From Dehalobacter alkaniphilus (GTDB taxonomy: Bacteria; Bacillota; Desulfitobacteriia; Desulfitobacteriales; Syntrophobotulaceae): DNA of 64,000 nucleotides. Both the position numbers and the translations under genes were made by a program. The stretch is from positions 3,162,001 to 3,226,000 of the forward strand of contig CP148031.1 in NCBI GenBank assembly GCA_040500365.1. The letters are read 5' to 3'. The notes under the pieces are model-generated. The model did no database searches. It saw nothing but the letters and a program-made list of their open reading frames with translations, and had not been told where the DNA came from. Below are positions 63,145-64,000 of the stretch, one piece after another (the first letter of the stretch is position 1; the number at the start of each line of letters is the position of its first letter).

Positions 63145-63260
63145 CAGCCACCTCTTTTTACAGTTGCCACTACATTCGTTCCCAAAAAATCCCGCGCCGG
63201 CAATAACCGTTGCTCTGTCCATAACCAGCTGGGCGTTGCGTAAGATCCTAAATACTCAAT

Positions 63261-64000
63261 TCAACATTCATTTGAATAATCCTTGTGATTTCTCGCAGAA
63301 TTGTGCCGCCAGAACCATAAAAAGTTGTTCCCGTTCTCATTCAGAAAATAAGTCCAGGTTACCGAAGGAGTTTGCAGGACTTCTTCTTCGTGCACAATTC
63401 CGTTGTGATCAACTTGAACGATATGAAACGCACTGACAATTTCCGTCTCAATTCTATCGGACAATTCTCGAAAGCCTTCCATAGCAATGCGGTTAAACTC
63501 CGTCAGCGGATTTTTTTTGCCCAGCGCTACCAAATAAATGCTCTCCCGGACATCGGAGATATAGGCAAGATATTCCGCCCAGCATTTATCCAGATAATGA
63601 AGCGTAAGCTGTTTTTCAATTTTTTGCATAAGCTTTGTTCCATATTTCTCAGACAAAGACAGATATCTTTCCGTAGCTTGAAGCTGCAAATGATTCAACA
63701 CCGTTTCATCTCTTAGGATCCGAAATCTTTTCTCAACAACGATCCGCCGCTGGTGCTCAATCATCGAGGAATACTCCCACAACTGTCTCCGGATATCTTC
63801 ATGATATCCCTCAATCATTCTGATTCCTCTCGTTATTTCGAGTCTGACAACAGGATCTGAAACGGGACCTTCCTGGTCCTGAGGACAATGGTCTTTCGGA
63901 ATAAAGCGGGCAAGCTGATAATTCTTGATCAGTTCATCTTCCAGACTGATAAAGAATCTGCTTTCTCCCGGTTCACCCTGTCTTCCAGCTCTTCCCCTGA
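63261..64000 (-). CDS. secA2: SecA2-like translocase ATPase, C-terminal part
   Basis: The final 246 codons of a gene that continues past the right edge. The fragment begins RGRAGRQGEPGESRFFISLE (helicase motif VI) and continues into a helical scaffold/wing region (YLSLSEKYGTKLMQKIEKQL, YLDKCWAEYLAYISDVRESI). It ends NHKDYSNEC with no SEC-C zinc motif, unlike the complete SecA at 1339-3849. Divergence and lack of the zinc tail point to the accessory SecA2 class. No secY2 or glycoprotein substrate gene is visible in the window. Confidence 0.82.
   Translation of the reverse strand, partial: RGRAGRQGEPGESRFFISLEDELIKNYQLARFIPKDHCPQDQEGPVSDPVVRLEITRGIRMIEGYHEDIRRQLWEYSSMIEHQRRIVVEKRFRILRDETVLNHLQLQATERYLSLSEKYGTKLMQKIEKQLTLHYLDKCWAEYLAYISDVRESIYLVALGKKNPLTEFNRIAMEGFRELSDRIETEIVSAFHIVQVDHNGIVHEEEVLQTPSVTWTYFLNENGNNFLWFWRHNSARNHKDYSNEC

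Overview
The window looks like a chromosomal segment of a spore-forming, menaquinone-containing Gram-positive anaerobe of the Peptococcaceae/Desulfitobacteriaceae type, closest in character to Dehalobacter or Desulfitobacterium. The evidence is: sporulation and germination genes (spoIID, spoIIID, sleB, ypeB, a spo0F-like regulator); a complete F-type ATP synthase operon; menA; gene order matching the Bacillus subtilis prfB-secA-hpf / mbl-spoIIID-spoIID-murA-ywmB-atp / glyA-rpiB-ywlE-ywlC-prmC-prfA-rpmE-glpX-tal-spo0F-pyrG stretch; and a decayed reductive dehalogenase (rdhA) gene. Genus is inferred from gene content only.

Layout. 1-4.5 kb: start of a split transketolase, prfB (with programmed frameshift), secA and hpf, all on the minus strand. 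4.5-5 kb: a dense intergenic region with a sigma-H-type promoter for hpf, a 100-bp palindromic element and four DnaA-box-like sites. 5-11.2 kb: comFC/comFA, a small membrane protein, and surface-polysaccharide genes (O-antigen-ligase-like, GT4 glycosyltransferase, tagA). 11.2-17 kb: mbl, spoIIID, the rdhA remnant, spoIID with a sigma-E-type promoter, murA, ywmB, and a divergent CsoR-family repressor. 17.4-24.5 kb: atpZ-I-B-E-F-H-A-G-D-C with a candidate promoter and a shared terminator. 24.7-34.9 kb: wecB, a dCMP deaminase, a upp remnant, glyA and the rpiB/ywlE/tsaC/prmC/prfA/rpmE housekeeping run. 35-44 kb: glpX, tal, a Cys-rich probable zinc protein with an unusual structured leader, spo0F, alr, a FemX-like transferase, pyrG and argS. 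44-51.5 kb: the ypeB/sleB germination pair, a 1023-residue FAD/Fe-S oxidoreductase with a methionine-rich tail, a MITE-like element and a glyoxylate-type aminotransferase. 51.7-64 kb: asnS, a DUF2225 protein, an rRNA methyltransferase, an orphan receiver protein, a GntR/ABC locus collapsed by deletion behind a 55-bp palindromic operator-promoter, an exported protein of unknown function, a Tat-type metallophosphoesterase, HflX with an N-terminal JAMM-like motif, menA, a LysE-family exporter, larC, and the C-terminal part of a second SecA (SecA2-like).

Most genes are minus-strand housekeeping functions in conserved order. The less conserved material sits in plus-strand genes and intergenic regions: three decayed genes (rdhA, upp, an ABC transporter), two palindromic/MITE-like elements, and two short interspersed repeat families. 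I saw no tRNA, rRNA, CRISPR array, complete insertion sequence or T-box leader. I did not find a clear multi-gene novel system. The best candidates for something undescribed are the Met-rich oxidoreductase, the JAMM-HflX fusion, and the structured leader and repeat family near 37.4-37.6 kb.
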